Of a DNA stretch of 64,000 nt, positions 7,785-20,095 are shown in pieces. Both the position numbers and the translations under genes were made by a program. The DNA comes from Prochlorococcus sp. AG-402-L23 (GTDB taxonomy: Bacteria > Cyanobacteriota > Cyanobacteriia > PCC-6307 > Cyanobiaceae). The DNA lies in assembly GCA_003216635.1 (NCBI GenBank), contig QCIO01000003.1:1-64000 (forward strand), written 5' to 3'. Position 1 is the stretch's first letter; every line of letters starts with the position of its first letter. The notes under the pieces are model-generated. The model ran no database searches. It saw nothing but the letters and a program-made list of their open reading frames with translations, and was not told the origin of the DNA.

Positions 7785-7860
7785 TTTAGAAAAACCCTGA
7801 CTAATTTATTTTTGACCATAGTGACACTTTAACATTCGTCATATTTTGTGATAGCAATTT

Positions 7861-8433
7861 TTATCCATCATCTTTTTTTATGAGAGGAGTTTTGCGAGGA
7901 CTTAAAAACATAATCATGTTTCTACCTTCTCTTTTTGGTTTTTGTTGAACTTCTGATTGCTCTTCTAAATCATTAGCCATTTTTAAAAGAAGTGTTTCAG
8001 CTAAATTTGAGTGTTGAATTTCTCTACCCCTAAAAAATACAGTACATTTTACTTTGTCTCCTGATTTTAAAAATTTCGTAGCTTGACCTATGCGGACATC
8101 ATAATCATGCTTGTCAATTTTGTACCTCATTTTTACTTCTTTAACTTCTGTTTGATGGGATTTTTTCTTTGCTTCTTTAGCTTTCTTTTCTTGTTCAAAT
8201 TTATATTTTCCGTAGTTCATTATTCTACAAACAGGAGGATTTGCTTTTTCGCTCACCAAAACTAAATCAAGTTCCCTTTGAGATGCTATTTCTAATGCTT
8301 TTAATCTATCTATGACACCTAATTGTTTCCCATCTGCATCAACAACTCTCAATTGAGGGTATTTAATTCTTTCATTTATATTTGGTAGCTCTCTAACGGG
8401 AGCTCGGCGATCAAAGCGTGGGCGTGGGGGCAT
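7861..8433 (-). CDS. infC: Translation initiation factor IF-3
   Basis: IF-3 binds the 30S subunit and monitors start codon and initiator tRNA pairing. The 190-residue protein has the N-domain ([22 protein letters not shown]), the lysine-rich linker ([16 protein letters not shown]) and the C-domain ([39 protein letters not shown]). The start ATG at 8431-8433 puts an extra basic tail ([14 protein letters not shown]) before the domain; no rare AUU start is needed here. It lies downstream of miaA on the same strand with a 53-base gap. Confidence 0.97.
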   Translation of the reverse strand: MPPRPRFDRRAPVRELPNINERIKYPQLRVVDADGKQLGVIDRLKALEIASQRELDLVLVSEKANPPVCRIMNYGKYKFEQEKKAKEAKKKSHQTEVKEVKMRYKIDKHDYDVRIGQATKFLKSGDKVKCTVFFRGREIQHSNLAETLLLKMANDLEEQSEVQQKPKREGRNMIMFLSPRKTPLIKKDDG

Positions 8434-8486
8434 TCAGTTAATTTAATAATTTGATTGGATGATGAATAAAATCTATTTTTATAGAG

Positions 8487-9386
8487 TTAGCTTAAAAAAG
8501 ACTCTATCTTAATTATTGCATCTTTTAGCAGGTTTTTGTTATCAAGCCAAAGAGGATTATTTTTATTACGAAACCAAGTCTTTTGTCTTTTTGCAAAATG
8601 GATCGTTTTTGTCGTAGTTAACTCAATCGCTTTATCAATTGTTGAATTGTTATTTAAAACATCCCTAGCTTCTCGATAACCTATGGTTTCTAATATTGGC
8701 AAATCAAATCCGTATTTAGAGATAAGAAGGTTCGTCTCTTCAATAATTCCAGATAAAAACATATTTTTTGTTCTTTGTAAAATTCTTTCTTTTAAATTAT
8801 CTCTATCTAATCCAAGCTCTAGTATCCTCCATTCAGGCGGTTTTTGAACTTTCAGAGTTGACAAAGGTTTACCTGTTACATAAAAGACTTCTAAAGCTCT
8901 AATTGTTCTAATGTGGTCAGCAAAATTGATTTTTTTTGTTGATAATCGATCACAATTTTTTAACAAGTCCCAACATTTTTCCTGACCAAGTTCTTCTAAT
9001 TGTCTTCTCAAATTCTTTTGAGGAGGGACATCTGGTACAAAAAATCCTTTTGTTATTGAGTTCATATACAACCCACTCCCTCCAACAAGAAAAGGTAAAT
9101 TATCTTGTTTAATTTCTCTTTTTATTGATTTTTGAGCAATTTCTTGAAATTGTTTTACATTAATTGGATGGATTGGCTCCTCAATATCTATTAAAAAATG
9201 CTTTATTTGTTGTTGTTGTTTTTTAGATGGCTTGGCTGTTCCAATATCCATAGACTTATAAATTTGCCTTGAATCGATATTGTGTATACGAGTTTTAAAA
9301 TATTCTGCAATTTCAATAGCTAATTCAGTTTTGCCACTTGCAGTAGGCCCAATTAAAATTATTACATGAGGGGGATATGAAGACAT
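8487..9386 (-). CDS. miaA: tRNA dimethylallyltransferase
   Basis: MiaA prenylates A37 next to the anticodon of tRNAs that read codons beginning with U. The P-loop is [15 protein letters not shown] near residues 13-27, followed by the [16 protein letters not shown] box and the [12 protein letters not shown] signature. The C-terminal region has IGYREA and [11 protein letters not shown], all typical. Length 299 is normal. It is divergent from gyrB with about 150 bases between. Confidence 0.97.
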   Translation of the reverse strand: MSSYPPHVIILIGPTASGKTELAIEIAEYFKTRIHNIDSRQIYKSMDIGTAKPSKKQQQQIKHFLIDIEEPIHPINVKQFQEIAQKSIKREIKQDNLPFLVGGSGLYMNSITKGFFVPDVPPQKNLRRQLEELGQEKCWDLLKNCDRLSTKKINFADHIRTIRALEVFYVTGKPLSTLKVQKPPEWRILELGLDRDNLKERILQRTKNMFLSGIIEETNLLISKYGFDLPILETIGYREARDVLNNNSTIDKAIELTTTKTIHFAKRQKTWFRNKNNPLWLDNKNLLKDAIIKIESFLS

Positions 9387-9536
9387 ATGAATTTCTGAAG
9401 AAAAAAAAATTAGCTATATAATTAAAGTGTTTAAATTTTTCATTGACTTCGAGCCTTTATCTTATTGCAGTGGTAAATTTAACGAAAGACCTTTTAAAAA
9501 TAACATTTTAAAAGTTTAATATTTTTTTTATATTAA

Positions 9537-11830
<2,294 letters not shown>

Positions 11831-11833
11831 ATT

Positions 11834-12199
11834 TTGGATTTTAGTTCAATAAGTATAATTTTACTTGGCAGTACTTTTGGATTAATACTTAGAATATTAA
11901 TACAAAATAATTTTAAAAAAAGTATAGGTTTTGATATTCAAAATACTTCAATAGTAAATTTTTTTTCGTCTTTTTTTTTAGGAATTTTGGTAGCTTTAAA
12001 TTTTATTAATAACGAAATATTAGTGTTATTTTATAGCGGTTTTTTAGGATGTTTTAGTACATTTTCTTCATTTATATTTCAACTATTTATTCTGTTTAGA
12101 AAGAGAAAATTTCTAAGATTATTTTTTCACTATACCGAAGTGATGGTTTTTTCATTCCTTTTCTTTTACTTAGGTTATTTTCTCGTGCAGTTTTTTTAA
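11834..12199 (+). CDS. crcB: CrcB-type fluoride channel subunit, first copy
   Basis: A 121-residue four-helix membrane protein of the CrcB/Fluc family, which exports fluoride as an antiparallel dimer. Helices are visible at about 4-20, 35-52, 57-78 and 97-118; the FSTFSSF stretch is the family's helix-3 signature. The start is TTG at 11834, only 3 bases after the previous stop. The second, shorter crcB gene follows after one base. Paired genes with opposite topology form the heterodimeric version of this channel. Confidence 0.8.
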   Translation: MDFSSISIILLGSTFGLILRILIQNNFKKSIGFDIQNTSIVNFFSSFFLGILVALNFINNEILVLFYSGFLGCFSTFSSFIFQLFILFRKRKFLRLFFHYTEVMVFSFLFFYLGYFLVQFF

Positions 12200-12200
12200 A

Positions 12201-12530
12201 GTGAAAAAAAATAATTTGATCTATATTCTTTTAGCTACTTACCTAGCTACTTTTTTAAGGTTAATTATAAACAATAACTTTTTTACTTCAATAATTGGAT
12301 CATTTTTAGTTGGTTTTTTAATCAGTAAAAGATTAAGTTATTCAATTGAAAAAATTTTATTGAGTGGTTTTTTTGCTTGCTTTACATCCTTTAGCGGATT
12401 TATATATTTTTTGTACAAAATTTTAAATGAAGGGGAGTGGATAAAATTTATAATTTTTTTAAATTTAATCATTATCGTAAATTTATTCGCAATGTTTATC
12501 GGGTTCTTGATAAGTAGAAAAATTACTTAG
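12201..12530 (+). CDS. crcB: CrcB-type fluoride channel subunit, second copy
   Basis: A 109-residue four-helix membrane protein, partner of the preceding gene. The stretch GFFACFTSFSGFIYFLY holds the family helix-3 break (TSFSGF). The start is GTG at 12201, one base after the previous stop. Both copies are AT-rich and divergent in sequence, as is common in picocyanobacteria. Export of toxic fluoride is the assigned role from the family. Confidence 0.8.
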   Translation: MKKNNLIYILLATYLATFLRLIINNNFFTSIIGSFLVGFLISKRLSYSIEKILLSGFFACFTSFSGFIYFLYKILNEGEWIKFIIFLNLIIIVNLFAMFIGFLISRKIT

Positions 12531-12573
12531 ATTTCATATAATGGTGGTGTTACTTTGATAAGGGATGATATTT

Positions 12574-13980
12574 ATGAACGAAGATAATCTTGAGACAGTT
12601 GCATCCCTATCTTCAGATTTAAGTACACGAGAAAATATTACTTTTCAACTTGAGGAATTGCTCATCGAGGGAAATTATGATGAGGCAAAGTTACTTTTAG
12701 AGCCATCCCAACCTGTTGATATTGCAGATGCTATTGGAAGCCTTCCACAAATCTTGCAGGCATTGGCATTTCGATTATTAAAGAAAAATGAAGCAATTGA
12801 GGTTTATGAATATTTAGATCCAGTAGTTCAGCAAACTTTATTAGAGAGACTTCGTTCAGGAGAAGTTTTAGAAATCGTTGAAAAAATGTCTCCTGATGAT
12901 AGGGTTCAACTCTTTGATGAATTACCTGCAAAAGTTGTACGAAAATTTTTATCTGCGCTTAGTCCTGGTGAAAGGAAAGTAACGGCTGAATTACTTGGAT
13001 ATGAGCCTGAAACTGCTGGAAGATTAATGACAACTGAATATATAGATCTTAAAGAGATGCAAACGGCAGCTGAGGCTCTTTCTTTAGTTAGGAAAAGGGC
13101 CCCATTTACTGAAACTATTTACAGCTTATATGTTACGGATAAAGAAAGACATTTAACTGGTATTCTCTCTTTAAGAGACCTTGTAACTGCTGATCCTTCT
13201 AAGCCAATTGGAGAAGTTATGACAAGAGATGTAGTTAATATCTCCACTAATACGAATCAAGAAGAAGTTGCTCGAGCAATACAAAGATATGATTTTTTAG
13301 CTCTTCCAGTCGTAGATAAGGAAAAAAGACTTGTTGGGATAGTAACCGTCGATGATTTAATTGATGTTATAGAGCAAGAAGCAACAAGAGATATTTATGC
13401 TGCGGGGGCAGTACAACCTGGAGATGAAGATGATTATTTCCAAAGTAGTTTGTTTACGATTGCTCGAAGAAGAATTTTATGGTTATTAATTTTGGTTTTG
13501 GCAAATGGTTTAACGACAAAAGTCATAGCTATGAATGATCAAATATTAAAAGAAATAGTTTTATTAGCTGCATTTATTCCATTACTTATAGGGACTGGTG
13601 GGAATGTTGGCGCTCAAAGTTCAACGGTTGTTATTAGAGGTTTAAGTACTCAAAAGTTGAAGTCTCTTGGTGCATTTAAGGCAGTAGTTAAGGAGGCAAT
13701 AACTGGCGCTCTTTTAGGTGTTTTCATGATGCTTGTAGTATTTCCCTTCGCTTGGTGGCAAGGAGAAGGGCCTTTAATCGCCTCTGCGGTGGGAATAAGT
13801 TTAATTTCCATAACAACTTTAGCCGCTACAACAGGAGCGATCCTCCCTTTGTTGTTTGACAGAATGAAATTGGATCCAGCCTTAATGTCCTCCCCTTTCA
13901 TTACAACCGTTACCGATATTGCTGGTGTATTTATTTATCTCAGTACAGCAAAATGGCTATTAAGCTCTTCATTAGTCTAA
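12574..13980 (+). CDS. mgtE: Magnesium transporter MgtE
   Basis: MgtE is a magnesium channel gated by cytosolic Mg2+. Domains in order: an N-terminal superhelical domain with the repeats LLEPSQPVDIADAIGSLPQ and VVQQTLLERL, two CBS domains (about 135-255; ILSLRDLVTAD, VGIVTVDDLIDVIEQEA), and five membrane helices beginning near WLLILVLANGL, with the pore sequence LIGTGGNVGAQSSTVVIRGL. The frame opens earlier at 12565 (TTG); ATG at 12574 is preferred, giving 468 residues. It follows crcB by about 44 bases. Confidence 0.95.
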   Translation: MNEDNLETVASLSSDLSTRENITFQLEELLIEGNYDEAKLLLEPSQPVDIADAIGSLPQILQALAFRLLKKNEAIEVYEYLDPVVQQTLLERLRSGEVLEIVEKMSPDDRVQLFDELPAKVVRKFLSALSPGERKVTAELLGYEPETAGRLMTTEYIDLKEMQTAAEALSLVRKRAPFTETIYSLYVTDKERHLTGILSLRDLVTADPSKPIGEVMTRDVVNISTNTNQEEVARAIQRYDFLALPVVDKEKRLVGIVTVDDLIDVIEQEATRDIYAAGAVQPGDEDDYFQSSLFTIARRRILWLLILVLANGLTTKVIAMNDQILKEIVLLAAFIPLLIGTGGNVGAQSSTVVIRGLSTQKLKSLGAFKAVVKEAITGALLGVFMMLVVFPFAWWQGEGPLIASAVGISLISITTLAATTGAILPLLFDRMKLDPALMSSPFITTVTDIAGVFIYLSTAKWLLSSSLV

Positions 13981-14080
13981 ATTAACTAGGTATTTATTCT
14001 CATTTTTGTAAAAATGTGGATTTTTTTGTTTAACTTTACATTTCTTAATGGTATTGTTTACAAAACAACATTTAACTTTC

Positions 14081-15082
14081 ATGTCTTCTGATACAATAAC
14101 TGAAAATAAACTATCTTCGAGCGCAATTATAAAAGCTAGTAATGATGTAGACCTTGTTCGATCATACCTAAGGGATATAGGAAGAGTTCCACTATTATCG
14201 CATGAGCAAGAAATTACTCTAGGTAGACAAGTTCAAGAGTACATGGAAGTTGAAAGAGCAGAATTAGAAATTATTGAATTGACAGGAGATAAGCCTAGTA
14301 TTGATGAATTATCGACCAAATTAAACTTAACGACTTCCATAATTAAAAAAAGATTGAGAGCTGGACAAAGAGCTAAAGAAAGAATGGTTGCCGCGAACTT
14401 AAGATTGGTAGTAAGCGTTGCAAAAAAATATACAAAAAGAAATATGGAACTTTTGGATTTAATTCAAGAGGGAACCATAGGACTGGTCAGAGGAGTTGAA
14501 AAATTTGATCCAGCCAGGGGTTACAAATTTTCAACATATGCTTACTGGTGGATTAGACAAGGTATTACAAGAGCAATAGCTGAAAAAAGTCGGGCGATAA
14601 GACTACCAATTCATATAACTGAAATGTTGAATAAGTTAAAAAAAGGTCAAAGAGAGCTCAGTCAAGAAATGTCAAGGACTCCAACTGTAAGTGAACTTGC
14701 GAAATACGTAGAGCTTCCCGAAGATGATGTTAAAGATTTGATGTGCAAAGCTGGGCAGCCAGTTAGTCTTGAAACCAAAGTTGGTGATGGTGAAGATACT
14801 GTCTTATTAGATTTACTTGCAGGGGGCGAGGATTTGCCAGATGAACAAATAGAGATGGATTGTATGAGAGGTGATTTGCATTCTCTTTTACATCAATTGC
14901 CTGATCTTCAATGTAGAGTTTTAAGAATGAGATACGGAATGGATGGTGATGAACCAATGTCTCTTACAGGCATAGGAAGAGTACTAGGGATAAGTAGAGA
15001 TCGAGTAAGAAACCTAGAACGAGATGGGCTTAGAGGCTTGAGAAGACTAAGTGATAATGTAGAAGCTTATTTTGTTTCTTGA
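14081..15082 (+). CDS. Group 2 sigma-70 family RNA polymerase sigma factor
   Basis: Region 1.2 is visible as SNDVDLVRSYLRDIGRVPLL, region 2 as AANLRLVVSVAKKYTKRNMELLDLIQEG and YAYWWIRQGITRAI (the -10 recognition helix), then regions 3 and 4, ending in GIGRVLGISRDRVRNLERDGL for the -35 contact. The 333-residue length and absence of a long region 1.1 place it with the nonessential group 2 factors of cyanobacteria. The frame opens at 14048, but the ATG at 14081 (MSSDTI) fits better. The last 16 bases overlap the convergent hydrolase gene. Confidence 0.93.
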   Translation: MSSDTITENKLSSSAIIKASNDVDLVRSYLRDIGRVPLLSHEQEITLGRQVQEYMEVERAELEIIELTGDKPSIDELSTKLNLTTSIIKKRLRAGQRAKERMVAANLRLVVSVAKKYTKRNMELLDLIQEGTIGLVRGVEKFDPARGYKFSTYAYWWIRQGITRAIAEKSRAIRLPIHITEMLNKLKKGQRELSQEMSRTPTVSELAKYVELPEDDVKDLMCKAGQPVSLETKVGDGEDTVLLDLLAGGEDLPDEQIEMDCMRGDLHSLLHQLPDLQCRVLRMRYGMDGDEPMSLTGIGRVLGISRDRVRNLERDGLRGLRRLSDNVEAYFVS

Positions 15083-15981
15083 ACAAATTCATTTATTAAC
15101 TTATTTGTTTTTTCAGGTTCTTCATCATGAGGACAATGACCAGCCCCTTTGATAATATCTAATCTTTTAATATTCCTGAATTGTTTCTTCCACTCTTTTG
15201 CTTCGTTTAAAGATTCCCAAGGATCTTTTTCTCCCCAAATCAATTGGATTGGAGAATCAACCTTATCAAAAAGGTCAGTAGCAAGATAGTCATCAAATAA
15301 GTTAATAAAACCACGAAATGCTTCTTTAGAATTTTTCCTTTGGGAAGGTTGATAAAGTATTTCAATCAATTCTTTATCGATATTTTTTCCTGTAGGGTAA
15401 GCCTGTTCAAGTATTTTCTTTATAACTTTTGGATTAGCAGCTCTTGTAAAAAGTGTATTACTAATGACTCTTTGTCTAACTATTGTTTTAAGAACTGGTC
15501 TCAGTAGATTCATTAAGATATCACTTTTTTTTAGACGTTTATCATCCATAGTTCTTTGTGCACAATCAATCAAAATGACACCTTTGCAATCATCTTTGAG
15601 GATTTCAGCAGCTTTTAATGCAATAACACCACCAATTGAATTTCCTACCAAGTAAACAGGAGATTTTATTACCTCTTCACAAAATGTTGATATTTGATTA
15701 CCCCATAAGTCAAATGAATATTTAATTGAGTTTTCTTTATCAGGTTCGTAATTTAATAAAGCACTAGGTTGAGTGCTTTTCCCAAATCCTAATAAGTCAA
15801 TTGCATAGCAGTTTGAAAATTTACCAAGAAAATCTTGATTATGTCTCCAGTGGTTTTTTGATGCCCCAAATCCATGAACTAATAAAATTTTAATATTTTT
15901 TTCAGAATTAGATTCTTTTGATAAAGACCAAGAAATTTCCCAATTTTTCCATTTCCAAGTTTCAGATTTATTTAAAGACAT
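15067..15981 (-). CDS. Alpha/beta-fold hydrolase
   Basis: A 304-residue alpha/beta hydrolase. HGFGASKNHW gives the oxyanion HG motif, DLLGFGKS follows, and the nucleophile elbow is GNSIGG near residue 120. The acid is probably in GEKDPWE and the catalytic histidine in GAGHCPHDE near the end. It resembles the gene at 43545-44444, with shared HGFGAS, HWR, DLLGFGKS, GNSxGG and GHCPHDE, so the two are paralogs. Cyanobacterial relatives are often annotated as haloalkane dehalogenase-like; substrate unknown. The 3' end overlaps the sigma factor gene. Confidence 0.88.
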   Translation of the reverse strand: MSLNKSETWKWKNWEISWSLSKESNSEKNIKILLVHGFGASKNHWRHNQDFLGKFSNCYAIDLLGFGKSTQPSALLNYEPDKENSIKYSFDLWGNQISTFCEEVIKSPVYLVGNSIGGVIALKAAEILKDDCKGVILIDCAQRTMDDKRLKKSDILMNLLRPVLKTIVRQRVISNTLFTRAANPKVIKKILEQAYPTGKNIDKELIEILYQPSQRKNSKEAFRGFINLFDDYLATDLFDKVDSPIQLIWGEKDPWESLNEAKEWKKQFRNIKRLDIIKGAGHCPHDEEPEKTNKLINEFVQETK

Positions 15982-16070
15982 TATGAATATTCTTTTAATT
16001 AAACTTTAATTCAAAAAAAAATTATTCGTTTTTAATAAATTATTCTTAGTTGAGAAAAAGTGTTCATTTT

Positions 16071-17069
16071 ATGAAAAAGAAAAAGGTTATATGTATTGGA
16101 GAGGCTTTAATAGACAGAATTAGAAATAAGTCAAATCAAGGATTTACAGATTTTTTGGGTGGTGCCCCGGCTAATGTTGCTTGTGCATTAAGAAAATTAA
16201 AAATAGATTCAACATTTATAGGAAGTTTGGGTAGTGATGATTATGGAAAAAAATTTATTACGCAATTTAATAAATTGGACGTTAATTTAGATTTCTTGCA
16301 ATTAGATAATGATTCATCTACTCGCGTGGTTAATGTAGATAGAGATCAATTTGGAGATCGTTTTTTTTCAGGCTTTGAGAAAATTTCTCATTCATGCTTT
16401 GCAGACGAAGTTCTTAGTAAGAAATTAATCGAAAAAGAAATTTTAAATTTGGAGAAATCTTTTTTAGAAACAAAATATTTGGTCACAGGAACGATCTTAT
16501 TATCATCTCCAAAATCAGCAGAGACTATTTATTTTCTTCTTGAACAGGCAAAAAAATTTGAAGTCAAAATAGTTATTGATTTAAATTGGAGGGAGGTCTT
16601 TTGGGATCATTCAAATTTTTCATCAGAAATTAGCAAAACTCAGAGAGTTAATTTAATCAAGAAATTTTTAAATCATGCAAATGTTTTAAAACTTGCTATG
16701 GAAGAAGCAACTTTGTTTTTTGAGGATGAAAATCCCTTGCTAATATCTCAACAATTATCTAATAGACCAGATGTAATAATAACTGATGGAAAAAAACCCG
16801 TTCTATGGTACATCAATGGATTGCAGGGAATTACCGAAACCCCTACTTCACAAAAAATTGTTGATACAACTGGCGCAGGCGATGCTTTTTTAGCTGGCTT
16901 AATTTCAAAATTAATTTCTTCTGACTATCCTTCAAATAAACTAGATATAGAAGATTGCATTAGGTTCGCAGGTGTTTGTGGATTATTAACTTGTCTTGGT
17001 GAAGGCGCAATCGAGCAACAGCCATACTATGAGAAAGTTAATAAATTTTTGGGATCTCTTATTTCGTAG
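16071..17069 (+). CDS. PfkB-family sugar kinase (fructokinase-like)
   Basis: Ribokinase/PfkB fold: the N-terminus KKVICIGEALIDRI, the sugar-binding GGAPANVACALRKL, and the C-terminal signature DTTGAGDAFLAGL with the catalytic aspartate. Relatives in cyanobacteria are fructokinases phosphorylating fructose to fructose-6-phosphate. An open frame begins at a TTG at 16050, but ATG at 16071 directly before KKKKVICIGE is more likely, giving 332 residues. The 3' end overlaps convergent tsaE by 43 bases. Confidence 0.88.
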   Translation: MKKKKVICIGEALIDRIRNKSNQGFTDFLGGAPANVACALRKLKIDSTFIGSLGSDDYGKKFITQFNKLDVNLDFLQLDNDSSTRVVNVDRDQFGDRFFSGFEKISHSCFADEVLSKKLIEKEILNLEKSFLETKYLVTGTILLSSPKSAETIYFLLEQAKKFEVKIVIDLNWREVFWDHSNFSSEISKTQRVNLIKKFLNHANVLKLAMEEATLFFEDENPLLISQQLSNRPDVIITDGKKPVLWYINGLQGITETPTSQKIVDTTGAGDAFLAGLISKLISSDYPSNKLDIEDCIRFAGVCGLLTCLGEGAIEQQPYYEKVNKFLGSLIS

Positions 17070-17482
17070 TGTCTTCCATAATTGTTTGCGTAACTAATTT
17101 CTATTTTCCAGAAATTATCAATAACTGATTCTATTAATTCTGGCCATTCAATAACTAAAATAGCTTGTCTTTGTATTGCTTCTTCTTCTTCTGCAAAATA
17201 AACTTCTTTTGCTGAAGAAACATTTTCTAACCTGTATAAATCAAGGTGAATTAGTGGAATTTTTCCGGAGTTGTAGTGATGCGATAAAGCAAATGTAGGA
17301 CTTGTAATGTCCTCAGAGATTGATAAGCCTTTAGCAATCCCTTGAACAAATGAAGTTTTTCCTGCCCCAATTGGACCCTGTAATAAAACAATTGATTGGG
17401 GATTTAGTTTGTGTGAGAGTTTTTTTCCTAAATTTAATGTCTCTTTTAAATTCTCGACAAACACTAATTTACACATAATCAT
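17027..17482 (-). CDS. tsaE: tRNA threonylcarbamoyladenosine biosynthesis ATPase TsaE
   Basis: TsaE is the ATPase that works with TsaB and TsaD to install t6A37 on ANN-decoding tRNAs. The P-loop GPIGAGKTSFVQGIA is near residue 36, followed by ITSPTFALSHHY and LIHLDLYRLE (Walker B), and VIEWPE. Length 151 is normal. Two start methionines are possible (residues 1 and 3). It is divergent from ahcY with 30 bases between, and its tail overlaps the sugar kinase gene. Confidence 0.95.
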   Translation of the reverse strand: MIMCKLVFVENLKETLNLGKKLSHKLNPQSIVLLQGPIGAGKTSFVQGIAKGLSISEDITSPTFALSHHYNSGKIPLIHLDLYRLENVSSAKEVYFAEEEEAIQRQAILVIEWPELIESVIDNFWKIEISYANNYGRHYEIRDPKNLLTFS

Positions 17483-17512
17483 TTATAGTTTAATAGAAAT
17501 TATTTACTAGAT

Positions 17513-18931
17513 ATGGTTATTGCAGATTCAGTTAAGACATCTACACCTAATTACGTTATTGCTGATATCTCTTTGTCGGATTTTGGTCGTAAAGAAATTA
17601 AAATTGCCGAAACGGAAATGCCTGGATTAATGGCACTTAGAGATAAATATCAATCTGAAAAGCCTCTTAAAGGTGCAAAAATAGCTGGAAGTCTTCATAT
17701 GACTATTCAGACAGCAGTCCTAATAGAAACTCTTGTTGATCTTGGTGCAGAAGTGAAATGGGCTTCATGCAATATTTTTTCAACTCAAGATCATGCGGCT
17801 GCAGCTATTGCAGATCAAGGAATTTCTGTATATGCAAAAAAGGGTGAGACTCTTGATGAATATTGGCAATACACCCACTATATCCTTGATTGGGGTTCAG
17901 ACTCTCCAAATATGATTCTTGATGATGGGGGAGATGCAACTGGCTTATTGATACTCGGTAGTAAAGCAGAAAAAGATTTATCTGTTTTAGATAATCCCGG
18001 AAATGAAGAAGAAATTGCTTTATTCAATTCTATAAAGTCTAAGTTAGAAAATGATAGTGACTTCTATTCTAGAATTAAGAGTAATATAATTGGTGTCACT
18101 GAAGAAACTACAACGGGAGTTGCAAGACTTTATCAACTGCAAAAGCAAAATGCATTACCTTTCCCTGCCATTAACGTTAATGATTCAGTAACTAAGAGCA
18201 AATTTGATAATTTATATGGCTGCCGAGAATCTCTAGTTGACAGCATAAAGCGTGCCACTGATGTCATGATTGCTGGGAAGGTAGCTTTAGTAATGGGTTT
18301 TGGAGATGTAGGTAAAGGTTCAGCTCAGTCCCTAAGAGGACTTGGTGCAATTGTAAAAGTTGCTGAAGTTGATCCAATTTGTGCTCTTCAAGCGGCAATG
18401 GAAGGTTTTAGTGTTGTTACATTAGACGATGTTGTGGAAGATATAGATATATTTGTTACAGCAACTGGAAATTATCAGGTAATAACAAACGAAAATCTTG
18501 TCAAGATGAAAGACGAGGCCATAGTTTGTAATATAGGCCATTTCGATAATGAAATTGATGTGGCTTCATTGAAAGATTATCCATGGGAAAATATTAAGCC
18601 TCAGGTAGATCACATAACTTTACCGAGTGGCAATAAAATAATTCTTTTAGCTGAAGGTAGATTGGTTAACTTAGGTTGTGCCACGGGACATCCAAGTTTT
18701 GTTATGAGTAATTCTTTTACTAATCAAGTACTAGCTCAAATTGAACTTTTCAATAAGTCAGAAAAATATGCTAAGGAGGTTTATGTTTTACCAAAACATT
18801 TAGATGAAATGGTAGCTAGATTACATCTTGATAAAATTGGAGCAAAATTAACAAAATTAACTAAGGAACAAGCCGATTACATTAATGTCTCTGTTGAAGG
18901 ACCTTATAAACCAGAGCTTTATAGATACTAA
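17513..18931 (+). CDS. ahcY: Adenosylhomocysteinase
   Basis: This enzyme splits S-adenosylhomocysteine into adenosine and homocysteine, relieving inhibition of methyltransferases. Landmarks: [32 protein letters not shown], the NAD-binding [33 protein letters not shown], and the conserved C-terminus [20 protein letters not shown] then [10 protein letters not shown]. Length 472 is the long bacterial form. The divergent tsaE gene starts 30 bases away, so the two promoters must overlap. Confidence 0.98.
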   Translation: MVIADSVKTSTPNYVIADISLSDFGRKEIKIAETEMPGLMALRDKYQSEKPLKGAKIAGSLHMTIQTAVLIETLVDLGAEVKWASCNIFSTQDHAAAAIADQGISVYAKKGETLDEYWQYTHYILDWGSDSPNMILDDGGDATGLLILGSKAEKDLSVLDNPGNEEEIALFNSIKSKLENDSDFYSRIKSNIIGVTEETTTGVARLYQLQKQNALPFPAINVNDSVTKSKFDNLYGCRESLVDSIKRATDVMIAGKVALVMGFGDVGKGSAQSLRGLGAIVKVAEVDPICALQAAMEGFSVVTLDDVVEDIDIFVTATGNYQVITNENLVKMKDEAIVCNIGHFDNEIDVASLKDYPWENIKPQVDHITLPSGNKIILLAEGRLVNLGCATGHPSFVMSNSFTNQVLAQIELFNKSEKYAKEVYVLPKHLDEMVARLHLDKIGAKLTKLTKEQADYINVSVEGPYKPELYRY

Positions 18932-18933
18932 GT

Positions 18934-19593
18934 TTGAGTTTAATTTTTGTAAATTTTCTTACTTCAATACCCGACTATATCAGTTTGGCTCTTGAAAAGA
19001 ATTCATTAATTGCATACCTCACTATTTGTTTGGCTATGTTTTTAGAAAACATAATACCTCCAATCCCTTCAGAAATAATAATGCCATTGGGCGGATTTTT
19101 CGTTTATCAACAAAAATTAAATTTCTATATTTTAGTTTTTTGGGGATTACTTGGAACTATTTTAGGTTCATTGCCTTGGTATTATTTAGGAAGATTAATA
19201 AATGAAAAAAGACTTTCAAATTTTCTAGATAAAAAAGGTAAATATCTGGGTATTTCTTCTAAAGATTTAAGTAAAAGTAAAAGGTGGTTTGATAAATACG
19301 GGGTTTCTTTAGTTTTTTGGGGCCGATTAGTACCAGGTATAAGAACTTTAATTTCAGTTCCAGCTGGCATAGAACTTATGCCATTAAGAAAATTTTTGAT
19401 TTGGACTACATTTGGAAGCTTGATATGGGTCGCACTTCTCACTTACACAGGTTATTTATTTGGTGAAAATTATCCAATTATTGAAACTTACTTAGATCAA
19501 ATCAAATATGTTGTAAAGCCAATTTTAATTTTAATTTTCTTCTATTTCTTTATAAGAATACTTATTAGATTTTTGAAAAAAAATAAAACTTAA
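18934..19593 (+). CDS. DedA-family membrane protein
   Basis: A 219-residue integral membrane protein with the DedA/SNARE-associated pattern: FLENIIPPIPSEIIMPLGGFF near the N-terminus, then GRLVPGIRTLISVPAG, the family signature. Members act in membrane homeostasis and as flippases for phosphatidylethanolamine or undecaprenyl phosphate; which applies here is unknown. The likely start is TTG at 18934, 2 bases after ahcY, implying co-translation. It overlaps the convergent ssb gene by 4 bases. Confidence 0.88.
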   Translation: MSLIFVNFLTSIPDYISLALEKNSLIAYLTICLAMFLENIIPPIPSEIIMPLGGFFVYQQKLNFYILVFWGLLGTILGSLPWYYLGRLINEKRLSNFLDKKGKYLGISSKDLSKSKRWFDKYGVSLVFWGRLVPGIRTLISVPAGIELMPLRKFLIWTTFGSLIWVALLTYTGYLFGENYPIIETYLDQIKYVVKPILILIFFYFFIRILIRFLKKNKT

Positions 19594-19961
19594 AAAGGGA
19601 TTTCACTAGAGTTACTACTATTAGAATATTGGTTATTATCGGATTCTTTTCGGGACCCTAATAAGTTCAATCTATCAACCCTAACAACTGGTTTATATCT
19701 ATCTTCCCCAGTATTTTTATCTTTCCAACTATCAATTTTAAAGCTACCCGTAATTCCAATTAAAGATCCTTTTTTAACGTAATCTGCGGCTATTTGGGCT
19801 TGCTTGCCCCATATTTCTATATTAAACCAATCTGGCTCTTCATCTCTGCTTCGTCTGTTAACTGCAAGTGTGAAATTCGCTACGATACTGCCAGATTCAA
19901 AATATCTGACATCTGGTTCTCTTCCTGCTCTGCCAACCAAGTTAATAGTGTTAATTTCCAT
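19590..19961 (-). CDS. ssb: Single-stranded DNA-binding protein
   Basis: A 123-residue OB-fold protein: INTINLVGRAGREPDVRYF, VANFTLAVNRR, DWFNIEIWGKQAQIAADYVKKG and RYKPVVRVDRLNLLG. The C-terminal tail is short and ends SSEIPF, the conserved acidic/proline-phenylalanine tip that docks DNA-repair and replication partners. It is shorter than the E. coli protein, as usual for cyanobacteria, which often keep a second ssb. It is divergent from mreB. Confidence 0.95.
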   Translation of the reverse strand: MEINTINLVGRAGREPDVRYFESGSIVANFTLAVNRRSRDEEPDWFNIEIWGKQAQIAADYVKKGSLIGITGSFKIDSWKDKNTGEDRYKPVVRVDRLNLLGSRKESDNNQYSNSSNSSEIPF

Positions 19962-20095
19962 AATTTTTTCTTTTTTTAATACTACTCATATTTCCAGTTT
20001 CTGCTCAAAGTTTTGCGTGCTATTCATAACTAAACAACAGAATTCTGAGAGCTTACCAAAAAATAGATATATTATTTATAAAAAGAATTCTTATT